In this document: in pieces, positions 25,001-32,898 of the stretch
How the letters are laid out: each line of letters starts with the position of its first letter
Numbering within the stretch: the stretch's first letter is position 1
From: Cellulomonas edaphi
Lineage (GTDB): Bacteria; Actinomycetota; Actinomycetes; Actinomycetales; Cellulomonadaceae
Direction: 5' to 3'
Assembly: GCF_030362815.1 (NCBI RefSeq)
Contig: NZ_JAUCGR010000002.1
Span: 62,001 to 126,000 of the forward strand
Length of the DNA stretch: 64,000 bases
Translations under genes and position numbers: made by a program
Notes under the pieces: model-generated
Told to the model about the DNA's origin: nothing
The model's database searches: none
The model's input: only the letters and a program-made list of their open reading frames with translations

Positions 25001-28000
25001 ATGAGCAACCAGGTCTCGCACCACATCCCGTACATCTACGCCGCGGCCGGTGCACCGAGCGGCACGCAGCGCACGGTCCGCGAGGTGCTGCAGCGCCTGT
25101 TCGTCGGCTCCGAGATCGGCCAGGGCTACCCGGGCGACGAGGACAACGGCGAGATGTCGTCGTGGTACCTGTTCTCGGCGCTGGGCTTCTACCCGCTGTC
25201 GCTGGCCTCCGGCCAGTACACCGTCGGCTCGCCGCTGTTCGACAAGGTGGTCGTCGACCGCCGTGACCACGGCACGCTCACCATCGACGCGCCGGACAAC
25301 TCGGCGAAGAACGTCTACGTGTCCTCGCTCGCGCTGGACGGCACCGCGATCGACGTGCCGACGGTCGAGCAGTCCGCGATCCTCTCGGGCGACCACACCC
25401 TGACGTTCGGCATGGCCGCGACCCCGCAGACGTGGGGCAGCGGCCACACCACCGCGCAGGAGCGCACGCCGTACATCGACGCCGCGAAGCCGGACTTCGG
25501 CTCCGTCGCCGCCGACGACCAGACCGACCTGGCGCTGCTCGTCGACGACAACTCGCGCACCTCGGTGGCGCTGCCCGCCGCGGACGCCAACGTCACGTGG
25601 ACGTCCACCACCGGTCCGGTGGCGGTCGCCTCGTACACGCTCACCAACGGCGCGAGCGGCGCTGCACCGACCGCGTGGACCCTGCAGGGGTCGAACGACG
25701 GCCGGCACTGGACGACGCTCGACACGCGCTCGGGGCAGAAGTTCGCGTGGGCCACGCAGACCCGCTCGTTCCCCCTCGAGACGCCCAGCCTGTACACGCG
25801 CTACCGGCTGCACGTCACGGCGACGACCACCGGGGCTCCGGCCACGCTCGCCGAGGTCGAGCTGCTGGACGACACCCTGGTGCAGGGCTCCGACCTGGAG
25901 ATCTACCCGTCCAAGCCGCTGACTACGACGGTCGGCACCGAGGTCAAGGCGGCCTGGGCGATCGTCCGCGGCGGCCCGGCGGCCACCACGGAGTACGACG
26001 CCCAGGTCGACTTCCTGGACGGCACCGGCGACCACGAGGCGACGGTGAGCCGGGCGAAGCTGGGCGGTGTCCAGATCACCCTGCCGCACGCCTTCGCGGA
26101 CCCGGGCACGTACCCGGTGCGGGTCACGGTCACCACGACGGTCGACGGCAACCCCGTCGTCGTCTCGGGCCTGACCAGTGTCGCGGTCACGCGCGACGCG
26201 ACCTTCGTGGGTGCCTTCGACAACGCCTGCCTGACCGTGCCCGGCGTCGCCGCCAACTGCGACGGCAACGGCTACGGCCTGTCCAAGACGCTGCTGGCCG
26301 CCCAGGGCTTCACGCAGGGCGAGACCGGCACGGTGCCGGGGACGGACCTGACGTTCGACCTGCCCACCATCCCGAGCGGCGAGCCGGACAACGCCACCGC
26401 GCACGGCCAGCGGGTGCGGCTGAACGTCGGCGAGGGCGCCACGCAGCTGTCGCTGGTGGGAACGGCCAACGAGTCCCAGCAGAGCGGCACGGCGGTGATC
26501 ACCTACTCGGACGGCAGCACGCAGGACGTGCCCGTGACGTTCGGTGACTGGGTGGGCGCGGCGTCCAACCCGGCCCCCGGGAGCACCGTCGTCGCGGCCA
26601 TCCAGGGCCGTCTGGCGGGGACCAGTGGCTCGGACAACCTCAAGACGGCCATCTTCGCGACCACCCCGGTGGAGCTGAAGACGGGTGTCACCGCCGAGTG
26701 GCTGACCCTGCCCGACCTCGACCAGCCGGTCGGTGACGGCCAGCTGCACTTCTTCGCCATCGCGACGGACGGCACGCGCGCCGCGGTCGCACCCCTGAAG
26801 GCGACGTCGCTCGACGTGGCCGACCAGGTGGCGGGCGTGTCCAAGAAGCTCGCGCTCGCGACCGTCAGCGGCGGCCAGCCGGCCGGCGACTACACGGCCA
26901 CCGTCAACTGGGGTGACCAGAGCCCGGTGGACAAGGTCACCGTCACGGACGGCACGGTGCGTGCGTCCCACGCGTTCCCGGCCGTCGGGGACTACACGGT
27001 GGTCGTCACGGCGGACGACGGCGTCACGAGCGCCGCCGCCAGGACGACCGTGCACGTCGAGCCGTCGGTCTACTCGCCGACGCTCAGCGTCGCTCCCGAC
27101 GCGGTCGCCCCCGGCGGCACCATCGGGGTGGCCGGCGCCGGCTTCGCGCGGGGCGAGCAGGTCGAGGTCGCGTTCGCGAGCGACCCGCCCGTCACGCGGA
27201 CGGTCACGGCGTCGGCGTCGGGAACCATCAGCACGTCGCTGACGATCCCGTCCGACCTGCTGGACGGGACGTACCCGATCACGGCCCTCGGCGAGAAGTC
27301 CCGGACCGTGGCCGAGGCCAGCGTGGCCGTGGTGCGGCCCGTCGTCACGACGAAGCTGCGCCTCGCGGCCTCGGCGTCGACGATCGCCGTGGGCTCGCGG
27401 GTCACCCTGACCGCGACCATCAACGAGGGGGCGAGCGGGGCCGTCCAGTTCTTCGACGGCACGACGTCGCTCGGGATGAGCCCGATCGTCGGCGGCGAGG
27501 CTCAGCTCCAGACCGACGGGCTCGCGGTGGGCACCCACAGCCTCACCGCGAGGTACGTGGGCGACGCGGGGCACACGGCGGCCGTGAGCGCCGCAGTGAC
27601 CGTCAAGGTCACCAAGGTGGCGGTCACGCTCTCGGCGCCGTCCCTCTCGCGGACCTCGAAGGTCTACGGCTCCTCGACGGTCGTGACCGTCGCGACCACC
27701 GTGACGGGGGCGACGACCGGCCGGGTCACGTTCCGCAACGGGTCGACCGTCCTGGGCACCGCCGCCATCGGCAAGGCCGGCTCGCACTACGCGGCGACGC
27801 TCACGCTGCCGCGCACCCTGTCGGCGGGTCGGTACGCGAGCATCACGGCGTCGCTGCCCGCGACGGCCACCACCGCGGCAGCCGTCTCGCCGACGGCGCC
27901 GAAGGTGCTCACGGTGAGCAAGGCGGTGCCGTCGTCGGTCTCGGCGAGTGGCAGTGCGTTCGCCCGCGGGACGCGTCCGGTGGTGAAGGTCTCCGTCGGC

Positions 28001-28228
28001 AAGCTCACCAACGGGCAGTGGGCCACGGGCAAGGTCGAGATCCGGGTGGACGGTGCCCGGGTCACGACCGTGCGCCTCGCCTCGACGTCCGCGCACGGCA
28101 AGGTGACGGTGACGCTGCCCTCGCGGTACTCGTCGTCGATCCGGGTCAAGGCGACGTACGTGCCGACCGACACCCGCAACCTCGGGCCGGCGTCGTCGCC
28201 GACCGTGACGGTCAAGGTCAAGCGGTAG
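22016..28228 (+). CDS. Secreted GH92 alpha-mannosidase with carbohydrate-binding and Ig-like modules
   Basis: 2070 residues with a Sec signal peptide (about 1-40, ending AQA-AEPP). Then a discoidin/F5-8 type C-like module (about 60-220), a linker domain, and the GH92 catalytic region (about 400-1135). It contains NNGFWDTYRTVWPAYSFLYP and, near 1039, GDEDNGEMSSWYLFSALGFY with the catalytic-acid/base region of the family. A second discoidin module (about 1155-1290), PKD-like (1300-1390) and NPCBM-like (1398-1545) regions, another PKD-like repeat and two or three Ig-like domains follow to the C-terminus. GH92 enzymes are calcium-dependent exo-mannosidases acting on alpha-1,2 and related linkages of N-glycans or yeast mannan. 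The start follows a GGGG-rich site. It is regulated by the TTGACA promoter and a LacI-type operator. Confidence 0.93.
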   Translation: MRLSAARHSARTRTSRVIAAGASLALALVVLPAAGSAQAAEPPGDAPGGTFSTSFESSDAPALETRPYSDPVRIAGKVYGPGSLLGSVSAVTASAENGPGEPAAAVADAVSGTKWLAFQSTAWLQYQLSAPQTVKVYSLTSANDAPERDPKAWTLQGSADGTSWTTLDTRTGVDFADRGTTQTFTVATPGEYLYYRLDISANHSGGLLQLADWEILDGTTNPPAASPMITAVGTGPVSGPTIKPNVGFTGAKALRYVGSQTEDGDASGTNTLYEDLDVTIGADTELAYKVFPVLDSDLDYPATFVAVDLELADGTLMSATPDLTDQYGFGATAAAQGTQKALYANQWNSVRVNLGELAGKHVTKVLLTYHRPDGKAKARFSGWLDDVSLRPAAVVDPSSLTNFVDTRRGTNANSSFSRGNNIPAAAVPNGFNFYTPMTDAGSQSWLYSYASANNAQNRPTLNGIGISHEPSPWMGDRNQLAVMPSISTATNPDGSLSGRRLPFSHDAEIARPDLYQVAFDNGIEAAVAPADHSAVYRFTFPAGASVGSVILDQVDGSSKLSVDGSAVTGWVENGSGLSAGRTRMYVQAEFSRTPAAVVTTANRSTGRAVQFDTSSSSTVEMRIATSFISVAQAKANLDQEVTGKSFDQVRGAAQDAWDARLAVIDVPHATQTQKQTLYANLYRLNLYPNSQFEKTGKGAKGGFQYASPVSAPTGSATDTATNAKVVDGKIYVNNGFWDTYRTVWPAYSFLYPDVAKELVDGFVQQYRDGGWIARWSSPGYADLMTGTSSDASFAEAYVSGALPNELALEAYDAAVKNATVLPTSNAVGRKGLDTSPFLGYTSTATGESVSWGLEGYINDYAIGQMGARLAADPATPAARVTEIRNSSSYLLKRAEDYVNMFDPAVDFFQGKTPEGDFAKDPEDFDPTDWGGDYTETNGWNFAFHTPYDVSGLAALYGGTDKLVDKLDTFFSTPEKGSYGIHEAKEARDVRMGQFGMSNQVSHHIPYIYAAAGAPSGTQRTVREVLQRLFVGSEIGQGYPGDEDNGEMSSWYLFSALGFYPLSLASGQYTVGSPLFDKVVVDRRDHGTLTIDAPDNSAKNVYVSSLALDGTAIDVPTVEQSAILSGDHTLTFGMAATPQTWGSGHTTAQERTPYIDAAKPDFGSVAADDQTDLALLVDDNSRTSVALPAADANVTWTSTTGPVAVASYTLTNGASGAAPTAWTLQGSNDGRHWTTLDTRSGQKFAWATQTRSFPLETPSLYTRYRLHVTATTTGAPATLAEVELLDDTLVQGSDLEIYPSKPLTTTVGTEVKAAWAIVRGGPAATTEYDAQVDFLDGTGDHEATVSRAKLGGVQITLPHAFADPGTYPVRVTVTTTVDGNPVVVSGLTSVAVTRDATFVGAFDNACLTVPGVAANCDGNGYGLSKTLLAAQGFTQGETGTVPGTDLTFDLPTIPSGEPDNATAHGQRVRLNVGEGATQLSLVGTANESQQSGTAVITYSDGSTQDVPVTFGDWVGAASNPAPGSTVVAAIQGRLAGTSGSDNLKTAIFATTPVELKTGVTAEWLTLPDLDQPVGDGQLHFFAIATDGTRAAVAPLKATSLDVADQVAGVSKKLALATVSGGQPAGDYTATVNWGDQSPVDKVTVTDGTVRASHAFPAVGDYTVVVTADDGVTSAAARTTVHVEPSVYSPTLSVAPDAVAPGGTIGVAGAGFARGEQVEVAFASDPPVTRTVTASASGTISTSLTIPSDLLDGTYPITALGEKSRTVAEASVAVVRPVVTTKLRLAASASTIAVGSRVTLTATINEGASGAVQFFDGTTSLGMSPIVGGEAQLQTDGLAVGTHSLTARYVGDAGHTAAVSAAVTVKVTKVAVTLSAPSLSRTSKVYGSSTVVTVATTVTGATTGRVTFRNGSTVLGTAAIGKAGSHYAATLTLPRTLSAGRYASITASLPATATTAAAVSPTAPKVLTVSKAVPSSVSASGSAFARGTRPVVKVSVGKLTNGQWATGKVEIRVDGARVTTVRLASTSAHGKVTVTLPSRYSSSIRVKATYVPTDTRNLGPASSPTVTVKVKR

Positions 28229-28236
28229 CGCGCTGT

Positions 28237-28266
28237 GGTGGGCCGGGCCCACCGGCCCGTCCCACC
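28237..28266 (+). terminator. Terminator hairpin after GH92
   Basis: Inverted repeat of 13 bp with one mismatch (28237-28249 and 28254-28266) and a four-base loop, between the convergent GH92 and kinase-like genes. Confidence 0.7.
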
Positions 28267-28275
28267 GCGTCGTGC

Positions 28276-28902
28276 TCAGCGATCGACGAGTGCCGGGTGG
28301 CGCGGGTCGTCGACGCGCACCACGACGTCGGCGGCCAGCGTCGGCGTCGCGCGGCTCTCGTAGAGGTCGAACGCCTCGAGGGTCCAGGCGCTCTCGGGCG
28401 GCGTCCGGCGCACGAGCGTCGCGGGTCGGACCGCCAGGTGCACGCTGAGATCGAACGGCAGGCCGCGACCCAGCAGCATCGACCCGTCCACGACGACCAC
28501 CGCCCCCGCGGGGGCCTGCTCGTAGGGCGCGCGGGTCGCTCGGTCTCGTTCGGCGTCCCACAGGCTCGGGAGGTACCGGCCCGAACCGCCGACCCCGAAC
28601 GGTGCGAGCACCTCGCGGACGAGCGCGCCCTCGTCCAGCCAGTCCTCGAGGTAGGAGATCGCGTCGTGGCGACCGTGCTCGAGCCGGATCGACGCCGGTC
28701 GCCAGAAGCTGTCGGCGGAGACGCGAGCCACGTCTCGGCCGGCCGCGCGCAGCGGGGCGACCAGCGCGTCGGCGAGGTCCGCCGGCGCGGTGGCCGGTGC
28801 GCCGTCCACCACCACCCGGACCCGCTCCGCCGCGGGCCGGGCGGCGACGCGCTCCACGAGCGCGCTGACGAGCGCGGGCATCGTCGTCGGCGTCACGGGC
28901 AT
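28276..28902 (-). CDS. Uridine kinase-like protein with degenerate P-loop
   Basis: A 208-residue protein that aligns by eye with actinobacterial uridine-kinase-like P-loop proteins: RVRVVVDGA at the first strand, VSADSFWRPASIRLEHGR, YLPSLWDAERDRATRAPYE and VVVVDGSMLLG. The usual GxxxxGKT/S is replaced by GAPATAPAD, so the lysine and Ser/Thr that bind ATP phosphates are missing. The middle substrate-binding segments and overall length look intact, with no frameshift. It may be inactive, bind another ligand or act structurally. The ATG is preceded by CACACT ending 6 bases upstream on this strand, as in leaderless genes. It is convergent with GH92 and has no operon partner. Confidence 0.7.
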   Translation of the reverse strand: MPVTPTTMPALVSALVERVAARPAAERVRVVVDGAPATAPADLADALVAPLRAAGRDVARVSADSFWRPASIRLEHGRHDAISYLEDWLDEGALVREVLAPFGVGGSGRYLPSLWDAERDRATRAPYEQAPAGAVVVVDGSMLLGRGLPFDLSVHLAVRPATLVRRTPPESAWTLEAFDLYESRATPTLAADVVVRVDDPRHPALVDR

Positions 28903-28908
28903 CGGGCC

Positions 28909-28914
28909 AGTGTG
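28909..28914 (-). promoter_or_regulatory. -10-like hexamer (CACACT) for a leaderless start
   Basis: Read on the minus strand it ends exactly 6 bases before the ATG at 28902 of the kinase-like gene. Confidence 0.35.
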
Positions 28915-28984
28915 CCCGGCCGCGGGGTCGCGCGGGGTCCTGCGCGGGGCGGACGTGCGGCGTCCCGCGCGGAGCGGACCTGCG

Positions 28985-29018
28985 AGGAGGGCCGGCCCTG
29001 GTGCGGGCCGGCCCTCCT
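28985..29018 (-). terminator. Terminator hairpin after GH87
   Basis: A perfect 14-bp inverted repeat (28985-28998 and 29005-29018) with a six-base loop, 13 bases beyond the GH87 stop codon on the minus strand. Confidence 0.85.
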
Positions 29019-29031
29019 GGTGCTGCGGCGC

Positions 29032-31887
29032 TCAGCCCGAGTACACCTCCAGCTCGGACAGCTGGCCCGCGGGCCAGCCCGTGTTGCCGGTGAACGACAG
29101 TCGCACGTACCGCCTCGACGACGGCGTGACGGCGATGGTCACCGTGTTGCCGGACGCCGGGTTGAAGGCGTAGCCCGCTGACGCCTTGAGGGTCGACCAC
29201 GAGGCGTTGTCGGTGCTTCCGAGCACGGACAGCGTCTGCGTCCTGGTCGCCCACGCGGCGGCCGGAGGCAGCTTGAGCACCACGCGCCCCACGGTCTGCG
29301 AGGAGCCCAGGTCGACCGTCAGCGTCTGCGGGAACGCGTTGTGGGGGCTCTCCCAGTACGTGCCGGCGTTGCCGTCGACCACGTTGCCCGGTACGTAGAC
29401 GTCCGCGTTCGCTCCGCTGACCGCCTTGCCCGCGGCGAGGTTGACGGTCGTCGGAGGCGTGGTCGGGGTCGGTGTGGGCGTCGGGGTGGGCGTGGGCGTC
29501 GGGCTCGGCGATGCTCCCGTGCCGTACACCTCGAGCGACGAGACCTGCGCGGCGGGCCATCCGGAGTTGGCGCTGACCGTGACGCGCACGTACCGGGCGG
29601 TGCCGCTGACCGGGATGCTCACGCGGTTCCCCGCCGCCGGGTCGAACGAGTACGACGCCGAGGGCGCCAGCGTGCTCCACGACGAGCCGTCCGCGGAGCC
29701 GGCCAGCGTGAGCGTCTGGTTGCGCTGGCCCCAGGAGGAGGGCAGCGCCAGCTCGACGCGCTGGACGGCCGTGGCCGCGCACAGGTCGACGGTCAACGAC
29801 TGCGGGAACGCGTTGTTGGCGCTCTCCCAGTACGTGCCGGCGTTGCCGTCGACCGCGTTGCCCGGGGCGTAGGACTGGTTGGTGCTGGTGGAGGTCGCCG
29901 CCTTGCCGCGCGCCAGGTCACCCGTGCCGGCGTTGCACGCCGGTGGCTGGGTGGGGGAGGTGGTGGGCGTCGGCGACTGCGTGGGCGAGGACGTCGGGCT
30001 GCCTGTCGGGTTGGTCACGCCGCCCGGGTAGACCGGCGTCGGCCACGGCCCGCAGTAGGGCGGGTTGGCGTAGAACCCCGAGTTGCCGCTGCCCACCAGG
30101 TTGATCCCCGTGTTCACCGAGCCCTGGCAGCTGTACAGCGGGTTGCTGTAGCCGATGTTCCTCGCCACCACGTTCTCGAAGTTGGCGACGAAGGCGGCCT
30201 GGGCCTGGATGGCGAACGTCCCGGCGCCGTCGATGGTCACGTTCTTGAAGTTGACCGTCTTGGTCGAGCCCTCGATGAACATGATCGCGGCGTAGGAGCT
30301 GTCCAGGATGTTGGCGTCGGTGACGTTGATGGTCGCGTTCATCGGCTCGTTCAGTGCCGAGAACCACAGCGCGCCCACCCCGAACTGCCAGTTGTAGTCG
30401 GAGTTGCCCGCGCGGATGAACGTGTCCCGCGCCACCGTGATGGTCCCGCCGATCGCCGCGGCGCCCTGCACACCGGGGTAGCGGTTGGCGATGTGGATCC
30501 CGCCTCCGTTGCTGATGGTGTCCGCCACGACGTTGTCGCTCACCGTGATGTTGGTGCCGCCGTAGATGGCGATGTTGTTGGCGAGGATCGGCAGGATCAC
30601 GGTGTTGAAGGTGAACGAGTTGTCGTGCTCGGCCGTCTCAGCCCACTCGGCGATCCCGTCGTCACCTGTGTTGCGGATGAAGTTGTTCGTGGCCACCGAG
30701 TTCGTCACGCCCTGGTGGAAGTTGATGCCGTCGGCGGTCTGGTCGAGGATCCGGCTGTTCTTGATGGTGAGCCGGTCCATCGGGCCGTCCATCCAGGCCC
30801 CCACCTTGGTGTGCTGCATCCACACCGAGTCGATCGTCGAGCTGCTCATGGCGCCGCCGAACGCGTTGACCTGGTCGTTGTCGTTGCGCTCCTTGACCTC
30901 GCCGAGGACCGCGAGGTTGCTCACGGTCACGTTGGTGCTCGGGCCGCCCTGGTTCACGTACTTGCCGTAGATGCCGACGCCCGCACCCGTGAGCTCGGAG
31001 TACCACTGCCCGGCGCCGGTCAGCGTCACCTTGTCGACGATGACGTGGCTGGTCACCTTGAAGCGCCCCGCCGGGACGTACACGGTCCGGCCCTGCGCTG
31101 AGCCGGCGTTGACGGCGTTCTGGATGGCCTGGGTGGCGTCGGCCGCACCCGTGGGATCGGCACCGAAGTCGGTCACCACGTTGATGGACCCCGCGGGCTG
31201 CGCGATGGGAGCCGCGACCTGCTCGAAGTCGGCCAGGTCGACGGTGAACGTGGGGGACTGGGCGGTCGAGGAGACCTGGAAGCGCACCTTGGTCCCCGCG
31301 GCGAGCGTCGAGCCGAACATCATCCGCGTCTCGTCGTAGAAGTGGTGCGGGAAGGTGTCGCCCGGGTTGTTGTTGAACGGGTAGCCGCCGTAGTACCAGC
31401 CGTAGCGGGACGTGACGGGCAGGTCCTTGACCTTCGTCCCGTCGACCAGGACCGCAGCGGTGGCGTCCCGGCCCGTGCCGGCCGGGCTGTCAGGCAGCGA
31501 GTAGCGGAACACCGCGGAGTTGGCCGGCTTGGTCAGCGTGAACTCGACGTACTCGCCCACCGCGTCCAGCGTCACCGCGCGCCTGCCCGAGGCCTCGGAC
31601 GGCAGCGTGCCGTACAGCCGGTTGGGACCGATGAGCGTGCCGTTGGTGACGGCGTCCTCGGCCTCCTGCTCGACGAACGGCACGGTCGCGCCCCGGCCGG
31701 GGATGCCGACCGGTGACAACGACAGCGGGGCGGCCGCCGAGGCGGTGGTCGCGCCCGAGGTGACGGCGACCAGCGCCGATGCGACGACGGCTGCGGCGGC
31801 GACCCCGGCGGCGAGCCTGCGCAGCCCGCGAGTGCCCTGGCCGGGAACGACGGTGGTGGTGCGGGGGATGGGACCGTGACGGCTCAC
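29032..31887 (-). CDS. Secreted GH87 alpha-1,3-glucanase with two C-terminal discoidin modules
   Basis: 951 residues from GTG 31887, which has AGAGAGG nine bases upstream. The signal peptide (about 1-50) ends ASA-AAPLSLS. A beta-sandwich domain (about 60-225; VEQEAEDAVTNGTLIG) is followed by a right-handed beta-helix (about 235-600). Its motifs DGINFHQGVTNSV and NTGDDGIAEWAE carry three aspartates that correspond to the catalytic acids reported for GH87. A Ser/Thr/Pro linker precedes two nearly identical F5/8 type C modules (about 650-790 and 820-950) joined by a PTPTPT linker. The enzyme should hydrolyse alpha-1,3-glucan (mutan, fungal-wall glucan) outside the cell. Mycodextranase is a possible alternative. 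It is a single-gene unit with its own promoter and terminator. Confidence 0.9.
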   Translation of the reverse strand: MSRHGPIPRTTTVVPGQGTRGLRRLAAGVAAAAVVASALVAVTSGATTASAAAPLSLSPVGIPGRGATVPFVEQEAEDAVTNGTLIGPNRLYGTLPSEASGRRAVTLDAVGEYVEFTLTKPANSAVFRYSLPDSPAGTGRDATAAVLVDGTKVKDLPVTSRYGWYYGGYPFNNNPGDTFPHHFYDETRMMFGSTLAAGTKVRFQVSSTAQSPTFTVDLADFEQVAAPIAQPAGSINVVTDFGADPTGAADATQAIQNAVNAGSAQGRTVYVPAGRFKVTSHVIVDKVTLTGAGQWYSELTGAGVGIYGKYVNQGGPSTNVTVSNLAVLGEVKERNDNDQVNAFGGAMSSSTIDSVWMQHTKVGAWMDGPMDRLTIKNSRILDQTADGINFHQGVTNSVATNNFIRNTGDDGIAEWAETAEHDNSFTFNTVILPILANNIAIYGGTNITVSDNVVADTISNGGGIHIANRYPGVQGAAAIGGTITVARDTFIRAGNSDYNWQFGVGALWFSALNEPMNATINVTDANILDSSYAAIMFIEGSTKTVNFKNVTIDGAGTFAIQAQAAFVANFENVVARNIGYSNPLYSCQGSVNTGINLVGSGNSGFYANPPYCGPWPTPVYPGGVTNPTGSPTSSPTQSPTPTTSPTQPPACNAGTGDLARGKAATSTSTNQSYAPGNAVDGNAGTYWESANNAFPQSLTVDLCAATAVQRVELALPSSWGQRNQTLTLAGSADGSSWSTLAPSASYSFDPAAGNRVSIPVSGTARYVRVTVSANSGWPAAQVSSLEVYGTGASPSPTPTPTPTPTPTPTTPPTTVNLAAGKAVSGANADVYVPGNVVDGNAGTYWESPHNAFPQTLTVDLGSSQTVGRVVLKLPPAAAWATRTQTLSVLGSTDNASWSTLKASAGYAFNPASGNTVTIAVTPSSRRYVRLSFTGNTGWPAGQLSELEVYSG
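29440..29520 (+). repeat. Simple-sequence repeat coding for the PT linker
   Basis: Hexamer-like GTGGGC/GTCGGG units encode the Pro-Thr linker of GH87 on the minus strand. Length may vary by slippage in steps that keep the reading frame. Confidence 0.75.
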
Positions 31888-31911
31888 GATGCGGACCTCT
31901 CTGTCCGACGT

Positions 31912-31939
31912 GCCGGGCGACTCTCTCGTGGTGCCCGGC
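31912..31939 (-). promoter_or_regulatory. Hairpin in the GH87 mRNA leader
   Basis: Seven-base arms (31912-31918 and 31933-31939) around a 14-base loop, about 25 bases before the GTG start. It could affect message stability or translation; no riboswitch class is recognised. Confidence 0.35.
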
Positions 31940-31981
31940 GAGTGAGGCCGGGCCCGCGGCGCGGACCCGGGGTGCGCGCCA

Positions 31982-32010
31982 AACGTACATATCCGGACAG
32001 GCCGCCGCAA
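31982..32010 (-). promoter_or_regulatory. Promoter of the GH87 gene
   Basis: On the minus strand TTGCGG (32010-32005), 17-base spacer, TACGTT (31987-31982). Transcription would start near 31975, giving a leader of about 88 bases. No LacI-type palindrome like the GH92 one is seen nearby. Confidence 0.55.
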
Positions 32011-32055
32011 GATGCCGACAAATGGACGCAAGGATCGCGTTTGATTGACCCGGGC

Positions 32056-32808
32056 TCACATGATGGCGTCGACCAGCGCACGCAGCTGAGGGACGTAGGC
32101 GCCTCCGAACACCAGCGCGTGCACCGCCACCGGGTACACCTGGTGCAGGGGGATGCGCTGCTGCCGTCCTGGTCGCAGCGGTGCCGCCTCGTCGTACGCG
32201 GCCAGCACGTCGTCCAGGAACGGCAAGCCGAACAGAGCCAGCATGGCCAGGTCGGTCTCCCGGTGGCCGCCGTGCGCGGCGGGGTCGATGAGGGTCGCGC
32301 CGTCTGCCGTCCACACCACGTTGCCCGACCACAGGTCGCCGTGCAGCCGCGCGGGCGGCTCGTCGTCGTCGAGCTCGCCGGACCTCAGACGCGCAGCGAG
32401 CACGTCCAGTGCCGGGAGGGGGAGGCCGGCCGCGCGCAGGGCTCGAGCCACAGGGTCGATGCGGCACGCTGCGTGGAAGTCGCCCCACCGCGTGAAGCTG
32501 CCCGCGGGCATCGTGAGCGGCGCCTCGAGGGGACCGAAGAAGCCGTCACCCTCCCAGCCCGGTGGCGGCGCCCCGAAGGCGGGAGCGCCGGCCGCATGCA
32601 TCGCGGCGAGGCTCGCGCCGAACGCGCGCGCCGCGGCGGCGGTGGGCGTCACGGGCTCGAGCCGGACCAGGTCCAGATGGTCCTCCCCGACATCGATCAC
32701 CTCGACCACGGGCGGTCCCGCGGCGTCGGCCAGCCAGCGCAGCCCGGCAGCCTCGCAGCGGAAGAAGCCCGCGGGGGCACCGGCCCGCTGCTTGCGGAAC
32801 TCGCGCAT
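32056..32808 (-). CDS. Fructosamine kinase family protein
   Basis: A 250-residue protein-kinase-fold small-molecule kinase. Seen: the N-terminal KxRxGAPAGFFRCEAAGLRWL stretch, the catalytic loop LHGDLWSGNVVW with the essential aspartate and asparagine, and LIDPAAHGGHRETDLAML, where the DPA replaces the DFG-like metal site. Family members phosphorylate ketosamines (deglycation) or related sugars in the cytoplasm. ATG 32808 has GGAG five bases upstream. It is divergent from alanine dehydrogenase with 90 bases between starts and sits upstream of the divergent GH87 promoter region. A shorter-than-average N-terminus (family about 260-290) may mean part of the first lobe is minimal. Confidence 0.88.
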   Translation of the reverse strand: MREFRKQRAGAPAGFFRCEAAGLRWLADAAGPPVVEVIDVGEDHLDLVRLEPVTPTAAAARAFGASLAAMHAAGAPAFGAPPPGWEGDGFFGPLEAPLTMPAGSFTRWGDFHAACRIDPVARALRAAGLPLPALDVLAARLRSGELDDDEPPARLHGDLWSGNVVWTADGATLIDPAAHGGHRETDLAMLALFGLPFLDDVLAAYDEAAPLRPGRQQRIPLHQVYPVAVHALVFGGAYVPQLRALVDAIM

Positions 32809-32886
32809 CGCATCTCCTCGTCGGTCAGGGCGTGCTTCACCCACCCCACCAGGCTCGCGACCCGAGCGCGCGGCAGCCGGGAGCGG

Positions 32887-32892
32887 GATGCT
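32887..32892 (+). promoter_or_regulatory. -10-like hexamer (GATGCT) for a leaderless start
   Basis: Ends exactly 6 bases before ATG 32899 of alanine dehydrogenase; there is no Shine-Dalgarno. Confidence 0.4.
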
Positions 32893-32898
32893 GGGCGG

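Noticed and set aside
22400..29782. A minus-strand open frame of about 2460 codons opposite GH92
   Set aside because: It is a shadow of the GH92 gene: arginine/valine-rich sequence without motifs, caused by high GC at third positions. GH92 has clear domains, a signal peptide and a promoter.
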